Source: Actinomycetota bacterium
Lineage (GTDB): Bacteria; Actinomycetota; Rubrobacteria; Rubrobacterales; Rubrobacteraceae
Length of the DNA stretch: 8,080 nt
Assembly (NCBI GenBank): GCA_020200675.1
Contig: JAIVIG010000049.1
Location: forward strand, 1 to 8,080
Reading direction: 5' to 3'
The translations under genes were made by a program, and so were the position numbers. Of this stretch, positions 1 through 6,976 are shown piece after piece. The notes below the pieces were generated by a model. It had not been told where the DNA came from. It ran no database searches and saw only the letters and a program-made list of their open reading frames with translations. Numbering within the stretch: the stretch's first letter is position 1; each line of letters opens with the position of its first letter.

Positions 1-2447
1 AGGGTGGAAGGCGCGGCGAGATCTACGCTAAGCTCCGCGATCTGCGCGACAAGTACGCCGACCTGATCCGCGAGCGCTACCCGGACATCCCGCGGCGGGT
101 CTCCGGCTACAACCTGGACGACCTTTTGCCCGAGAAGGGTTTCAACGTCGCCCGCGCCCTCACCGGCAGTGAGGGCACCTTGGTTACGATCCTAGAGGCC
201 AAGGTCCGCCTGGTCCACAGCCCGCCCTACCGTTCCTTGCTCGTGCTCGGCTACCCGAGCATCTACGAGGCCGGCGACCACGTCTCGGAGGTCTTGCAGC
301 ACGGCCCAACGGGGCTTGAGGCCATCGACGACACCCTCATCGACGACATGAAAAAGAAGTATATGCACCCCGGCGACATCCCGCTGCTCCCGGAGGGGAA
401 GGGCTGGCTGTTGGTAGAGTTCGGCGGCGAGACCACCGAGGAGAGCCACGGCAAGGCCCAGAAGCTGATGGAGGCGTTGGGTGAGGCGGAGGACGCACCC
501 TCGATGAAGCTCTTCGAGGACCCGAGCGAGGCGAGTAGGGTCTGGGACGTACGTGAGGACGGCCTCGGAGCGACGGCGTTCGTCCCCGGACAGGGCGATG
601 CCTGGGAGGGCTGGGAGGACGCGGCCGTGCCGCCCGAGCGGCTCGGCGACTACCTGCGTGACTTCCGGAATCTGCTGAACGAGTACGGCTACAGCACCTC
701 CCTCTACGGCCACTTCGGCGATGGCTGCGTCCACTGCCGCATGGACTTCGACCTGAGGACGGCCGAAGGGATCGAAAAATGGCGCGCCTTTCTGGACGAG
801 GCGGCGGATCTCGTGGTTTCCTACGGCGGGTCGCTCTCCGGCGAGCATGGCGACGGCCAGTCCCGGGCGGAGCTTCTGCCCAAGATGTTCGGCGAGGAGT
901 TGGTTCAGGCGTTCCGGGAGTTCAAGTCTATCTGGGACCCCGAGTGGAAGATGAACCCCGGCAAGGTCGTCGATGCCTACCGCATCACCGAGAACTTGAG
1001 GCTTGGCACCGACTACAACCCGCACGAGCCCGAGACCTACTTCTCCTACCCGGAGGACAACGGCAGCTTCGCCCACGCCACCCTGCGCTGCGTCGGCGCC
1101 GGCAAGTGCCGCGACATCGAGAGTGGCACCATGTGCCCCAGCTATATGGTCACGAAGGAGGAGGAGCACTCCACGCGCGGTCGCGCCCGCATCCTGCACG
1201 AGATGCTCAGGGGCGACGTCATAAAGGACGGGTTCCGCAGCAAGGAGGTCTACGACGCGCTCGACCTCTGCCTCTCTTGCAAGGGCTGCAAGGGTGACTG
1301 CCCGGTCAACGTGGACATAGCGACCTACAAGACCGAGTTCCTCTCCAAGTACTACAAGGGGAAGCTGCGCCCCGCTTACGCGTACACGATGGGCCTGATC
1401 ATGTTCCACGCGCGTGCCGCGCAGTACATGCCGCGCCTCGCAAACTTAGTCGCTCACGCGCCGGTGCTCAAAGATCTGGTCAAGCGTGTGGGGGGACTCG
1501 CGCCTGAGCGGGAAATGCCGCCGTTCGCGCACCAGACCTTCAAAGCCTGGTTCAAGGAGCGTGGTCCCGTAAACCCCGACGGACCGCCGGTCGTGCTCTT
1601 CCCGGACACCTTCAACAACTTCCTCCACCCCGAGCCGATGAAGGCGGCGGTGGAGGTGATGGAAGCGGCCGGCTACCGGATCATCGTGCCCCAGCAAGCA
1701 CTTTGCTGCGGTCGCCCCCTCTACGACTACGGCATGCTCGATACAGCCAGGGTCTTCCTGAACCGGCTGGTCGAGACCTTGAGCCCCTATGTCCGGGAGG
1801 GCATCCACGTGGTGGGCATCGAGCCGAGTTGCGTGGCGACCTTTCGGGACGAGCTCCCCAACATGCTCCCCCACGACGAAGACGCCAAGCGCCTGAGCCA
1901 GCAAACCCTCACGCTCGACGAGTTCCTCGTCCAGGAGGTCAGGGATTACGAGCCGCCGAAGCTCAATCGCAAGGCGATCGTGCACGGGCACTGCCACCAG
2001 GAGGCCGTCATGAAGATGACCGCGGAGCAGGAGCTGCTCCAAAAGATCGGCCTCGACTTCGAGATACTCGACTCCGGCTGTTGCGGCCTGGCCGGAAGTT
2101 TCGGCTTCGAGAAGGAGCACTACGACATCTCGATGAAGGTCGGCGAGCGCCGGCTCTTGCCCGCCGCGCGCGACGCCGAAAAGGACACCCTCATCATCTC
2201 CGACGGCTTCTCCTGCAAGACGCAGATAGAGCACGCCACCAACCGGCGGGCGCTGCACACGGCGCAGGTCATCCGAATGGCGATGCAGCACGGCGAGAAC
2301 GGCCCTGAGGGCGACTATCCCGAGCGCGGCTACCCGGACGTCGTGCTCAACAGCCACGAACCCGGCCTCAAAGCGGCGGCGGCCGTTGGCGCGGCGGTGG
2401 TGGCTGGTGGCGCCTTGGCGTGGGGGCTCAAGAGGAGATTCGGATGA
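1..2447 (+). CDS. FAD-linked oxidase / iron-sulfur fusion (YdiJ or GlcD-GlcF type 2-hydroxyacid dehydrogenase), 5'-partial
   Basis: The frame is open from base 3 to a TGA at 2445-2447 (814 residues visible), and the N-terminus lies upstream. Numbering from the first full codon, residues ~35-65 hold the end of the FAD-binding domain (SGYN, then GSEGTL). The FAD-oxidase C-terminal domain follows, with GHFGDGCVH (H237, H244) and SGEHGDG (E281, H282), resembling the metal site known in D-2-hydroxyglutarate dehydrogenase. Next come iron-sulfur ligands: C363-x5-C369-x8-C378-P, then C423-x2-C426-x2-C429-x3-C433-P. Two CCG-type domains end the protein, with C568-C569-G, C610, HGHCH (661-665) and C693-C694-G. 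Known fusions of this kind are about 1,000 residues long and oxidise D-2-hydroxyacids (D-lactate, D-2-hydroxyglutarate, glycolate). The substrate cannot be read from this fragment. Unusually, residues 791-809 form an Ala/Val/Gly-rich hydrophobic run followed by KRR, a possible C-terminal membrane anchor. The stop overlaps the next start (ATGA), implying co-translation. Confidence 0.9.
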   Translation, partial: GGRRGEIYAKLRDLRDKYADLIRERYPDIPRRVSGYNLDDLLPEKGFNVARALTGSEGTLVTILEAKVRLVHSPPYRSLLVLGYPSIYEAGDHVSEVLQHGPTGLEAIDDTLIDDMKKKYMHPGDIPLLPEGKGWLLVEFGGETTEESHGKAQKLMEALGEAEDAPSMKLFEDPSEASRVWDVREDGLGATAFVPGQGDAWEGWEDAAVPPERLGDYLRDFRNLLNEYGYSTSLYGHFGDGCVHCRMDFDLRTAEGIEKWRAFLDEAADLVVSYGGSLSGEHGDGQSRAELLPKMFGEELVQAFREFKSIWDPEWKMNPGKVVDAYRITENLRLGTDYNPHEPETYFSYPEDNGSFAHATLRCVGAGKCRDIESGTMCPSYMVTKEEEHSTRGRARILHEMLRGDVIKDGFRSKEVYDALDLCLSCKGCKGDCPVNVDIATYKTEFLSKYYKGKLRPAYAYTMGLIMFHARAAQYMPRLANLVAHAPVLKDLVKRVGGLAPEREMPPFAHQTFKAWFKERGPVNPDGPPVVLFPDTFNNFLHPEPMKAAVEVMEAAGYRIIVPQQALCCGRPLYDYGMLDTARVFLNRLVETLSPYVREGIHVVGIEPSCVATFRDELPNMLPHDEDAKRLSQQTLTLDEFLVQEVRDYEPPKLNRKAIVHGHCHQEAVMKMTAEQELLQKIGLDFEILDSGCCGLAGSFGFEKEHYDISMKVGERRLLPAARDAEKDTLIISDGFSCKTQIEHATNRRALHTAQVIRMAMQHGENGPEGDYPERGYPDVVLNSHEPGLKAAAAVGAAVVAGGALAWGLKRRFG
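2433..2438 (+). promoter_or_regulatory. Shine-Dalgarno sequence for the PCC/DUF296 gene
   Basis: The purine run AGGAGA lies 5 nt before the ATG at 2444, inside the last codons of the upstream oxidoreductase. It favours 2444 over the in-frame TTG at 2420, which would add eight residues with no such site in front. Confidence 0.7.
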
Positions 2448-2881
2448 AGGCGAAGTTGATCCACGAGCGAGGCGAGAAGACGTTCGCGCTCGTGTTCGAC
2501 CCCGGCGACGAGGTCATGGAGGAGCTGACGAACTTCGCGAAAGAGAACGGCCTGAACGCCGCCCGTTTCACGGCGATCGGCGCATTAAGCGGCGCCACGC
2601 TCGGCTACTTCGATATGGAGAAAAAGGAGTACGAGGAGATTCCCATCGAGGAGCAGGTGGAGGTGCTCTCGCTCGTCGGCGATGTCGCCCTCCACGAAGG
2701 GGAACCCAAGTTGCACGTCCACGCGGTGGTCGGCAAGTCCGACGGCACTACGAGGGGCGGCCACCTGCTGGAGGCTCGCGTGCAACCCACGCTGGAGGTC
2801 GTCCTCGTCGAGTCCCCCGAACACCTCCGGCGCGAGACCGACGAGGAGACGGGGCTTCCCTTGTTGGCCGTAAGAGATTGA
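2444..2881 (+). CDS. PCC/DUF296 (PD1-like) domain protein
   Basis: This 145-residue protein consists of one PCC (plants and prokaryotes conserved, DUF296) domain, close to the usual length for free-standing bacterial members. Visible family hallmarks are the FTAIGALSGATLGYFD stretch (residues 42-57), LHVHAVVG (90-97) and GGHLLEARVQPTLEVVL (105-121). H91, H93 and H107 match the histidine cluster that binds metal in structures of bacterial PCC proteins. Family members form trimers. In plants the domain is fused to AT-hooks, but here there is no DNA-binding segment, so a cytosolic ligand- or metal-binding role is more likely; the biochemical function is not known. The start overlaps the TGA of the FAD/FeS dehydrogenase by 4 nt, which implies translational coupling and suggests (inference) a link to that enzyme or its metabolites. 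Confidence 0.88.
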   Translation: MKAKLIHERGEKTFALVFDPGDEVMEELTNFAKENGLNAARFTAIGALSGATLGYFDMEKKEYEEIPIEEQVEVLSLVGDVALHEGEPKLHVHAVVGKSDGTTRGGHLLEARVQPTLEVVLVESPEHLRRETDEETGLPLLAVRD

Positions 2882-2902
2882 CGGAGCGCGAACGGAAAAA
2901 GG

Positions 2903-3145
2903 ATGAGCAACGACGGTGTACCCACGATCAGGCACTCGCGGCTCCTCACGCGGGAAAAGCGCCGTGGTGCAGATACCGGCAGTGCCCTGGCCGGCTGCTA
3001 CGTAATCGTCCCGGAGCGACTCGTGCGTTCCGAGCTTTATTCGCGGCTCAAGAGGTTGGTCGCGAAAGTGGGAGGAATCCTGGTCGTTGACCGCGGAAAC
3101 GGGACGCGATGCCGGACCACGCGGCATCTCATAGAACCGGACTGA
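2903..3145 (+). CDS. Small hypothetical protein (80 aa)
   Basis: I cannot assign this ORF to a family with certainty. It encodes 80 residues from ATG 2903, 21 nt after the PCC gene stop. AGG abuts the ATG, too close to be a good Shine-Dalgarno site, and GGA at 2894-2896 is only weak. The N-terminal 30 residues are basic and look disordered. Residues 32-64 look folded: a strand (CYVIVPE), an amphipathic helix (LVRSELYSRLKRLVAK) and a strand (GGILVVDR). This resembles, from memory, small actinobacterial and proteobacterial proteins with a helix followed by a VIVDRR-G-RR motif. If that is right, the basic motif has diverged here to VVDRGNGTRCRTTRH (residues 61-75). It could be a real small gene, a decaying one, or chance in GC-rich DNA. 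No signal peptide or membrane segment is visible. Confidence 0.42.
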   Translation: MSNDGVPTIRHSRLLTREKRRGADTGSALAGCYVIVPERLVRSELYSRLKRLVAKVGGILVVDRGNGTRCRTTRHLIEPD

Positions 3146-3146
3146 G

Positions 3147-3224
3147 GTGTTCTACGGGCACGAATTCTTCTCGTGGTCGGCGTCCCTGTTCCTGCACGTG
3201 TTGGGCGACGGTAACGAAGGTTAG
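3147..3224 (+). CDS. Possible 25-codon small ORF or gene remnant
   Basis: A GTG one base after the preceding TGA opens 25 codons ending in TAG at 3222-3224. The peptide is aromatic and hydrophobic in its middle (FYGHEFFSWSASLFLHVLG). Third positions are mostly G or C, as in real genes here. The stop overlaps the Shine-Dalgarno of the following SDR gene. There is no ribosome site of its own, so expression would depend on coupling. It may be the tail of a lost gene or simply chance; I recognise no family. Confidence 0.15.
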   Translation: MFYGHEFFSWSASLFLHVLGDGNEG

Positions 3225-3229
3225 GAGGT
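3223..3229 (+). promoter_or_regulatory. Shine-Dalgarno sequence deciding a TTG start
   Basis: AGGAGGT is a near-perfect anti-16S match 5 nt before TTG 3235. It supports the TTG as the start of the SDR gene, whose N-terminus (QQLENKVAIITGG) then has the usual length ahead of the nucleotide-binding motif. Confidence 0.8.
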
Positions 3230-3234
3230 AGATC

Positions 3235-4008
3235 TTGCAGCAGCTCGAGAACAAGGTCGCGATCATTACGGGTGGATCGTCGGGCATCGGAAGGACTATC
3301 GCCCTCGCGTTCGCTAGAGAGGGGGCAGCGGTCACCGTGAACTACGTGGGCGACGACCAGGATGAAGCCGAAGACGCGGTCAAGCAGATCGAAGACGCGG
3401 GAGGCAAGGCCGTGGCCGTTCGGGCCGACGTCACCTCGCAGGAGGATGTCGAGGACCTGGTACGCAAGACGGTGGAGGAGTTCGGTCGCCTCGACATCAT
3501 GGTGAACAATGCGGGCGTCGAGGATCAGATGCCGTTCCTGAAGATGCCGCTCGAGGTGTGGAACAAGGTCATCGCGGTCAACCTCACCGGGACGTGGCTC
3601 GGGTGTCAGGTGGCCGCCGGGAGGATGGTGGAAGGGGGCGAGCCCGGGCGCATAATCAATATCTCGTCTATACACGAGGAACGGTCCATGCCCAACAACT
3701 CGCCCTACTGCGCCGCCAAGGGAGGCGTGCGCATGTTGATGCGCACGATAGCCGTAGAGCTTGCTCCCCACGGCATCACAGTCAACAACATCGCCCCCGG
3801 CGCCATCGAGACCCCGATAAACGAGAACCTCGAGGCCCACCCCGACCAGAAGGAGAAGCTGCTCTCGGAGATCCCGCTGGGCCGGATGGGCAAACCGGAA
3901 GAGGTGGCGGACCTGGCCCTGTACCTGGCGTCCGACGCCTCCGCCTACGTGACCGGGAGTACCTTTCTTATAGACGGGGGCCTGTCCCGCCATACGAGTA
4001 GGTTTTAG
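3235..4008 (+). CDS. Short-chain dehydrogenase/reductase, glucose 1-dehydrogenase-like
   Basis: This is a 257-residue classical SDR, the standard length, with a single Rossmann domain that binds NAD(P). Visible motifs are TGGSSGIG (12-19), the cofactor-site D65-V66, NNAG (91-94), catalytic N116, S145 within ISSIHE, Y158 and K162 (YCAAK), and the PGAIETPIN loop (residues ~189-197). The C-terminus has the usual YVTG...DGG signature. The SSIHE and PGAI-TPIN segments closely resemble Bacillus glucose 1-dehydrogenases (EC 1.1.1.47), which oxidise beta-D-glucose to gluconolactone. However, many SDRs with this look act on other polyols or ketones, so the substrate is inferred only. The sequence does not end in the short hydrophobic tail typical of Bacillus enzymes but in RHTSRF. 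The gene lies 10 nt upstream of the sugar isomerase-like gene, almost certainly in one operon with it. All catalytic residues are intact. Confidence 0.9.
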   Translation: MQQLENKVAIITGGSSGIGRTIALAFAREGAAVTVNYVGDDQDEAEDAVKQIEDAGGKAVAVRADVTSQEDVEDLVRKTVEEFGRLDIMVNNAGVEDQMPFLKMPLEVWNKVIAVNLTGTWLGCQVAAGRMVEGGEPGRIINISSIHEERSMPNNSPYCAAKGGVRMLMRTIAVELAPHGITVNNIAPGAIETPINENLEAHPDQKEKLLSEIPLGRMGKPEEVADLALYLASDASAYVTGSTFLIDGGLSRHTSRF

Positions 4009-4012
4009 GGAG
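4007..4012 (+). promoter_or_regulatory. Shine-Dalgarno sequence deciding a GTG start
   Basis: AGGGAG overlaps the TAG stop of the SDR gene and lies 6 nt before GTG 4019. It fixes the isomerase-like start and shows that the two genes are translated in close succession. Confidence 0.7.
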
Positions 4013-4018
4013 CACTTC

Positions 4019-4885
4019 GTGACCGCTTCGTTGCCGTATCGGTTCGGCGTCAGCCAGTTCACGACCTGGCCCTGGAGCTTCGAGCAGGACGTCGACAACT
4101 ACGCCCGGCTCGGCGTCGATGCCATCGAGGTCTGCGAGGACAAGCTCGACGGAGAGCGCGCCGCGGACCAACTGGCGCTCGTTGGCCAGCAGGGCTTGAC
4201 GATCAGTTCGGTCCAGCCCGCGGTCCGTACCCTGTTCCCCAGCCGCATGCAGCCGGAGCCCAAAGGCCTGCACGAACGCACAGAGCGGTTTCGCCGTACG
4301 ATCGAGCGTGTCAGCCGGTTTGCGCAGGAGGGCGTCACTTTCGTCTCCAATACCGGTCCACCACCGAACGGGAACGTCCAGGACGTTTTCGACGTGGCCG
4401 CGCGAGAGTACCGCGCGCTGGCCGACTTTGCCGAAGCGCATGGGGTGCGCCTCGCCCTGGAACCGCTCAACCCGGCGCTCATGAACGTGGAGTCCGCGAT
4501 CTGGACGCTGGAGCAGGCTATGCGGATCGTCGCGGCGGTGGACCGCGACAACTTCGGCGTCTGCGTGGACACCTGGAACGTTTGGCAGAACGCTGACGTT
4601 GCCGGGGCGATTAAAGCGTGCGGCGACCGCATCTTCATCGTGCAGGTAAGCGATTGGCGTACGCCCCGGTCGGTCGCCGATCGCCACATCGTCGGGCAGG
4701 GCGAAATTCCCCTGCCGGCCCTGATCCACGCGATCCATGAGAGCGGCTATCGCGGCGTCTACGTACTCGAAATATTCTCCAGCGAGGTGCCGGACTCGCT
4801 CTGGGACGCGGACCTGTCCGGAGTCATCAGGGATAGCCGGGTCGGTCTGGAGAAGGTGTGGAGGGAGGCAATCGAGTCCTTGTAA
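4019..4885 (+). CDS. Sugar phosphate isomerase/epimerase, AP-endonuclase-2-like TIM barrel
   Basis: The 288-residue protein has the length and pattern of the xylose-isomerase-like TIM-barrel family (IolE, hydroxypyruvate isomerase, tagatose/psicose epimerases). Beta-strand ends carrying likely metal ligands can be followed: E148 in LALEPLN, D184 in CVDTWN, Q209 in FIVQVSD, D221 and H223 before GQGEIPL (226-232), and E251 in VYVLEIFS. The second-shell position that is often His in HVSD is Gln here (QVSD), a mild deviation. Members bind a divalent cation and shift a carbonyl or invert a hydroxyl of a sugar, sugar acid or inositol derivative, in the cytosol. The exact substrate cannot be read from the sequence. 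Its position 10 nt after an SDR oxidoreductase is typical of carbohydrate catabolic operons, in which the dehydrogenase and isomerase act on successive intermediates (inference). Confidence 0.86.
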   Translation: MTASLPYRFGVSQFTTWPWSFEQDVDNYARLGVDAIEVCEDKLDGERAADQLALVGQQGLTISSVQPAVRTLFPSRMQPEPKGLHERTERFRRTIERVSRFAQEGVTFVSNTGPPPNGNVQDVFDVAAREYRALADFAEAHGVRLALEPLNPALMNVESAIWTLEQAMRIVAAVDRDNFGVCVDTWNVWQNADVAGAIKACGDRIFIVQVSDWRTPRSVADRHIVGQGEIPLPALIHAIHESGYRGVYVLEIFSSEVPDSLWDADLSGVIRDSRVGLEKVWREAIESL

Positions 4886-5086
4886 GGGGATGCGCGATCA
4901 CGGCGTGGAAATTCAGCCTCGCTGGCGGCACATGATAAAGACTTTGTAGACAAACGGAGTAAAAGTAAGGATGGGTGTGAAAGACCGAGTCGAAGTAGAT
5001 GTAGCTTGATCGAGACGGACCCGAACGAGAGGTGGTCCCGGAGGCACGCGCCGCCCTACGCCAACTTCTTGCCTGGAGGCGTTCGA

Positions 5087-5092
5087 AAGGAG
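5087..5092 (+). promoter_or_regulatory. Shine-Dalgarno sequence of the GH15 gene
   Basis: AAGGAG lies 7 nt before ATG 5100. It sits at the end of the 214-nt gap 4886-5099, the largest non-coding stretch between the intact genes. In that gap I find no convincing promoter, terminator hairpin or RNA gene. Confidence 0.7.
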
Positions 5093-5099
5093 ATGTGGA

Positions 5100-6917
5100 A
5101 TGCCTGAAACTCCGATAGGTGATTACGCCTTCTTATCCGATTGCCAGTCGGCCGCTCTGGTGAAGCGGGACGGCTCCGTAGAGTGGTACTGCCCCGAGCG
5201 GTTCGACTCGCCTTCGGTGTTCGCGCGCTTGCTGGACGCGGACGGCGGCCACTGGTCCATCCGGCCCGCCGGAGAGTTCGAGGTCGAGCGCGCGTACCTG
5301 GACGATACGATGGTCCTGCGGACGGTCTTCCGTACCCCCCAAGGCCGAATAGCTCTGACAGACGCCCTGGCGCTTGAGAACGGCGCGCGGGGACACGAGA
5401 TCGGTGAGCGAGTCCCTCACGTTTTGTTACGAAGGGCCGAGGGGATCGAGGGCGAGATAGAGCTGGAGGTGGAATTCTCCCCTCGCTTGGAGTACGGTCT
5501 CACCACCCCACTCGTGTCACCGACGGATACCGGAGTTATGGCTCGCGGTGGTCCCGTCGAGCTTTACCTGCTTACCGATTGCCCTCTGAGAATCGAGGGT
5601 TTCGAGGCTACTGCCCGGCTTACGTTGCGGGCCGGAGAGGCTTTGGACTTCGCGCTGGTCTACAGGCGGGCATTCGGGAATGAGAACAGCATCATACCTG
5701 ACTTGGAGGTTGGGACGGAGCTGGAGAACACCGGTGAAGGGTGGAGGTCCTGGTCGGAGATGCACCGCGGCTACGAGGGGCCGTATGCGGATCATGTCCG
5801 GCGCAGCGCCCTCGTGCTCCAGGCGCTGACCTACCAGCCGACCGGCGCCGTGACGGCGGCGGCCACCACCTCTCTGCCCGAAACGTGTGGGGCTGGCGAC
5901 AACTGGGATTACCGTTTTGCCTGGTTGCGAGATCTGAGCTTGACCCTGCGGGCGCTGTGGGTTGCGGCATGCCCCGACGAAGCGCAGCGGTTCTTTTACT
6001 GGGTAGACCGTGCGGTTGGCGCGCATCTAACCGACGATCAGCAGCAGGTACAGATCATGTACGGCGTCGAGGGCGAAAGGGACTTAACCGAGCACTCGCT
6101 GGAGCACCTGCGAGGCTTCCGGGCCAGCCGCCCGGTGCGGGTAGGAAACGATGCCTGGTATCAGAAGCAACTCGACGTACTAGGAGAGGTCGTTGACGCC
6201 GCGCACTTGCTCCGGGATCAGCTGGGCGATAAGTTCGACGATGTCATAGCACGCCTGGTCTCCAGCTTCGCCGATAAAGCCGCAGAGAGCTGGGAAGAAC
6301 CGGATACCGGGATGTGGGAGGCCCGGGATGCAGTGCGGCCCTACCTCTCCTCGAAGGTGATGTGCTGGGTAGCCCTCAACCGTGCGATAGAGCTCGCCCC
6401 GCGCCTCGGCGAGCACGCCAATGTAAAGAGTTGGAAAGCCGCCCGCGAAGAGGTCCGGGAGGCTATCTTGGAGCGCGGCTGGAGCGAGGAGGTCGGAGCC
6501 TACACGGGTGCTTTCGGCTCCGATCAGCTAGACGCCTCGGTCCTCTTGATGCCTCTGGTAGATTTCCTGCCCACCGACGATCCCCGCATGTGGTCCACCA
6601 TCGAGGCTGTCGAACGCGAGCTGGCCTGGGACGGCCTCGTTCACCGCTGGGCCGAAGACGGGAACGGCTTCCTTATCTGCACCTATTGGCTCGTCGAGTG
6701 CCTGGCCCGTGCCGGAGAGAGGGAACGGGCCGTCGAGATCTTCGAGCGAACCACCTCTTACGCCAACGACCTCGGTCTCCTCGCGGAGGAAGCCGACGCG
6801 GCCACAGGAGAGCTCTGGGGCAACTTCCCCCAGGCCTTCTCGCACGTGGGACTCATCAACGCCGCCTGGAGCTTGGCGGAGGACCAGCCGTGGCATGCGA
6901 AATCCCCTGTGGAATAA
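5100..6917 (+). CDS. Glycoside hydrolase family 15 protein (trehalase/glucoamylase-like)
   Basis: At 605 residues this is a complete GH15 enzyme of the two-domain prokaryotic type, with no signal peptide, so probably cytosolic. Residues 1-~225 form the N-terminal beta-sandwich domain (IGDYAFLSDCQSAALV, then DGSVEWYCPERFDSPSVFARLLD). From ~235 the (alpha/alpha)6 catalytic barrel begins. Its diagnostic motifs are NWDYRFAWLRD (268-278), QIMYGVEGERDL in the barrel core, GNDAWYQKQLDVLGEV, EPDTGMWEARD (400-410), in which E407 is the likely general acid, and LLAEEAD with E563/E564 as the likely general base, followed by GNFPQAFSH (574-582). In actinobacteria close relatives include trehalases that cut trehalose into two glucoses; other GH15 members are glucoamylases or glucodextranases, so trehalose is the leading but unproven substrate. 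It follows the SDR/isomerase pair after 214 nt. All expected catalytic motifs are present and the frame is unbroken. Confidence 0.92.
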   Translation: MPETPIGDYAFLSDCQSAALVKRDGSVEWYCPERFDSPSVFARLLDADGGHWSIRPAGEFEVERAYLDDTMVLRTVFRTPQGRIALTDALALENGARGHEIGERVPHVLLRRAEGIEGEIELEVEFSPRLEYGLTTPLVSPTDTGVMARGGPVELYLLTDCPLRIEGFEATARLTLRAGEALDFALVYRRAFGNENSIIPDLEVGTELENTGEGWRSWSEMHRGYEGPYADHVRRSALVLQALTYQPTGAVTAAATTSLPETCGAGDNWDYRFAWLRDLSLTLRALWVAACPDEAQRFFYWVDRAVGAHLTDDQQQVQIMYGVEGERDLTEHSLEHLRGFRASRPVRVGNDAWYQKQLDVLGEVVDAAHLLRDQLGDKFDDVIARLVSSFADKAAESWEEPDTGMWEARDAVRPYLSSKVMCWVALNRAIELAPRLGEHANVKSWKAAREEVREAILERGWSEEVGAYTGAFGSDQLDASVLLMPLVDFLPTDDPRMWSTIEAVERELAWDGLVHRWAEDGNGFLICTYWLVECLARAGERERAVEIFERTTSYANDLGLLAEEADAATGELWGNFPQAFSHVGLINAAWSLAEDQPWHAKSPVE

Positions 6918-6964
6918 AGGATGAGGATAACGGCAGGACATGATCAACGAACTGACACCCAGAT

Positions 6965-6970
6965 AAGGAG
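6965..6970 (+). promoter_or_regulatory. Shine-Dalgarno sequence overlapping the stop of a mini-ORF
   Basis: AAGGAG lies 6 nt before ATG 6977. An 8-codon frame (ATG 6940 to TAA 6964-6966, peptide MINELTPR) ends inside this site, so a ribosome finishing the mini-ORF would sit on it. Whether the mini-ORF is translated is unknown; its own ribosome site (AGGA, one base away) is poor. Confidence 0.5.
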
Positions 6971-6976
6971 ATACAT

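Noticed and set aside
192..1409. Long antisense open frame (about 405 codons) opposite the FAD/FeS dehydrogenase
   Set aside because: It is a GC-rich shadow of a clearly coding + strand gene; its translation is low-complexity (Val/Leu/Ala/Arg/Gly-rich) with no domain, and no ribosome site was evident.
1446..2357. Second long antisense open frame (about 303 codons)
   Set aside because: Same reason: it lies opposite the CCG domains, which carry conserved cysteines on the + strand, and its translation has no recognisable motif.
3968..4738. Antisense open frame (about 256 codons) opposite the TIM-barrel gene
   Set aside because: The + strand has the conserved family motifs and a good start; the antisense product is composition-driven.
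4912..4928. Short CAGC-CTC-GCTG hairpin after the isomerase-like gene
   Set aside because: A 4-bp stem without a T-run is too weak for an intrinsic terminator.
4944..4972. Possible promoter (TTGTAG, 16-nt spacer, TAAGGA) upstream of GH15
   Set aside because: The -10 element matches the consensus at too few positions to call in GC-rich actinobacterial DNA.
4971..5009. 12-codon ORF (MGVKDRVEVDVA) in the gap before GH15, faintly like an SDR start
   Set aside because: It is too short, lacks the glycine-rich motif, and has only a weak ribosome site; the likeness to SDR starts rests on a few residues.
5032..5118. 28-codon GTG frame overlapping the GH15 start (contains EARAALRQLLAWRRSKGD)
   Set aside because: It forms a plausible helix but has no ribosome site, uses the GH15 Shine-Dalgarno region as codons, and shows no family likeness.
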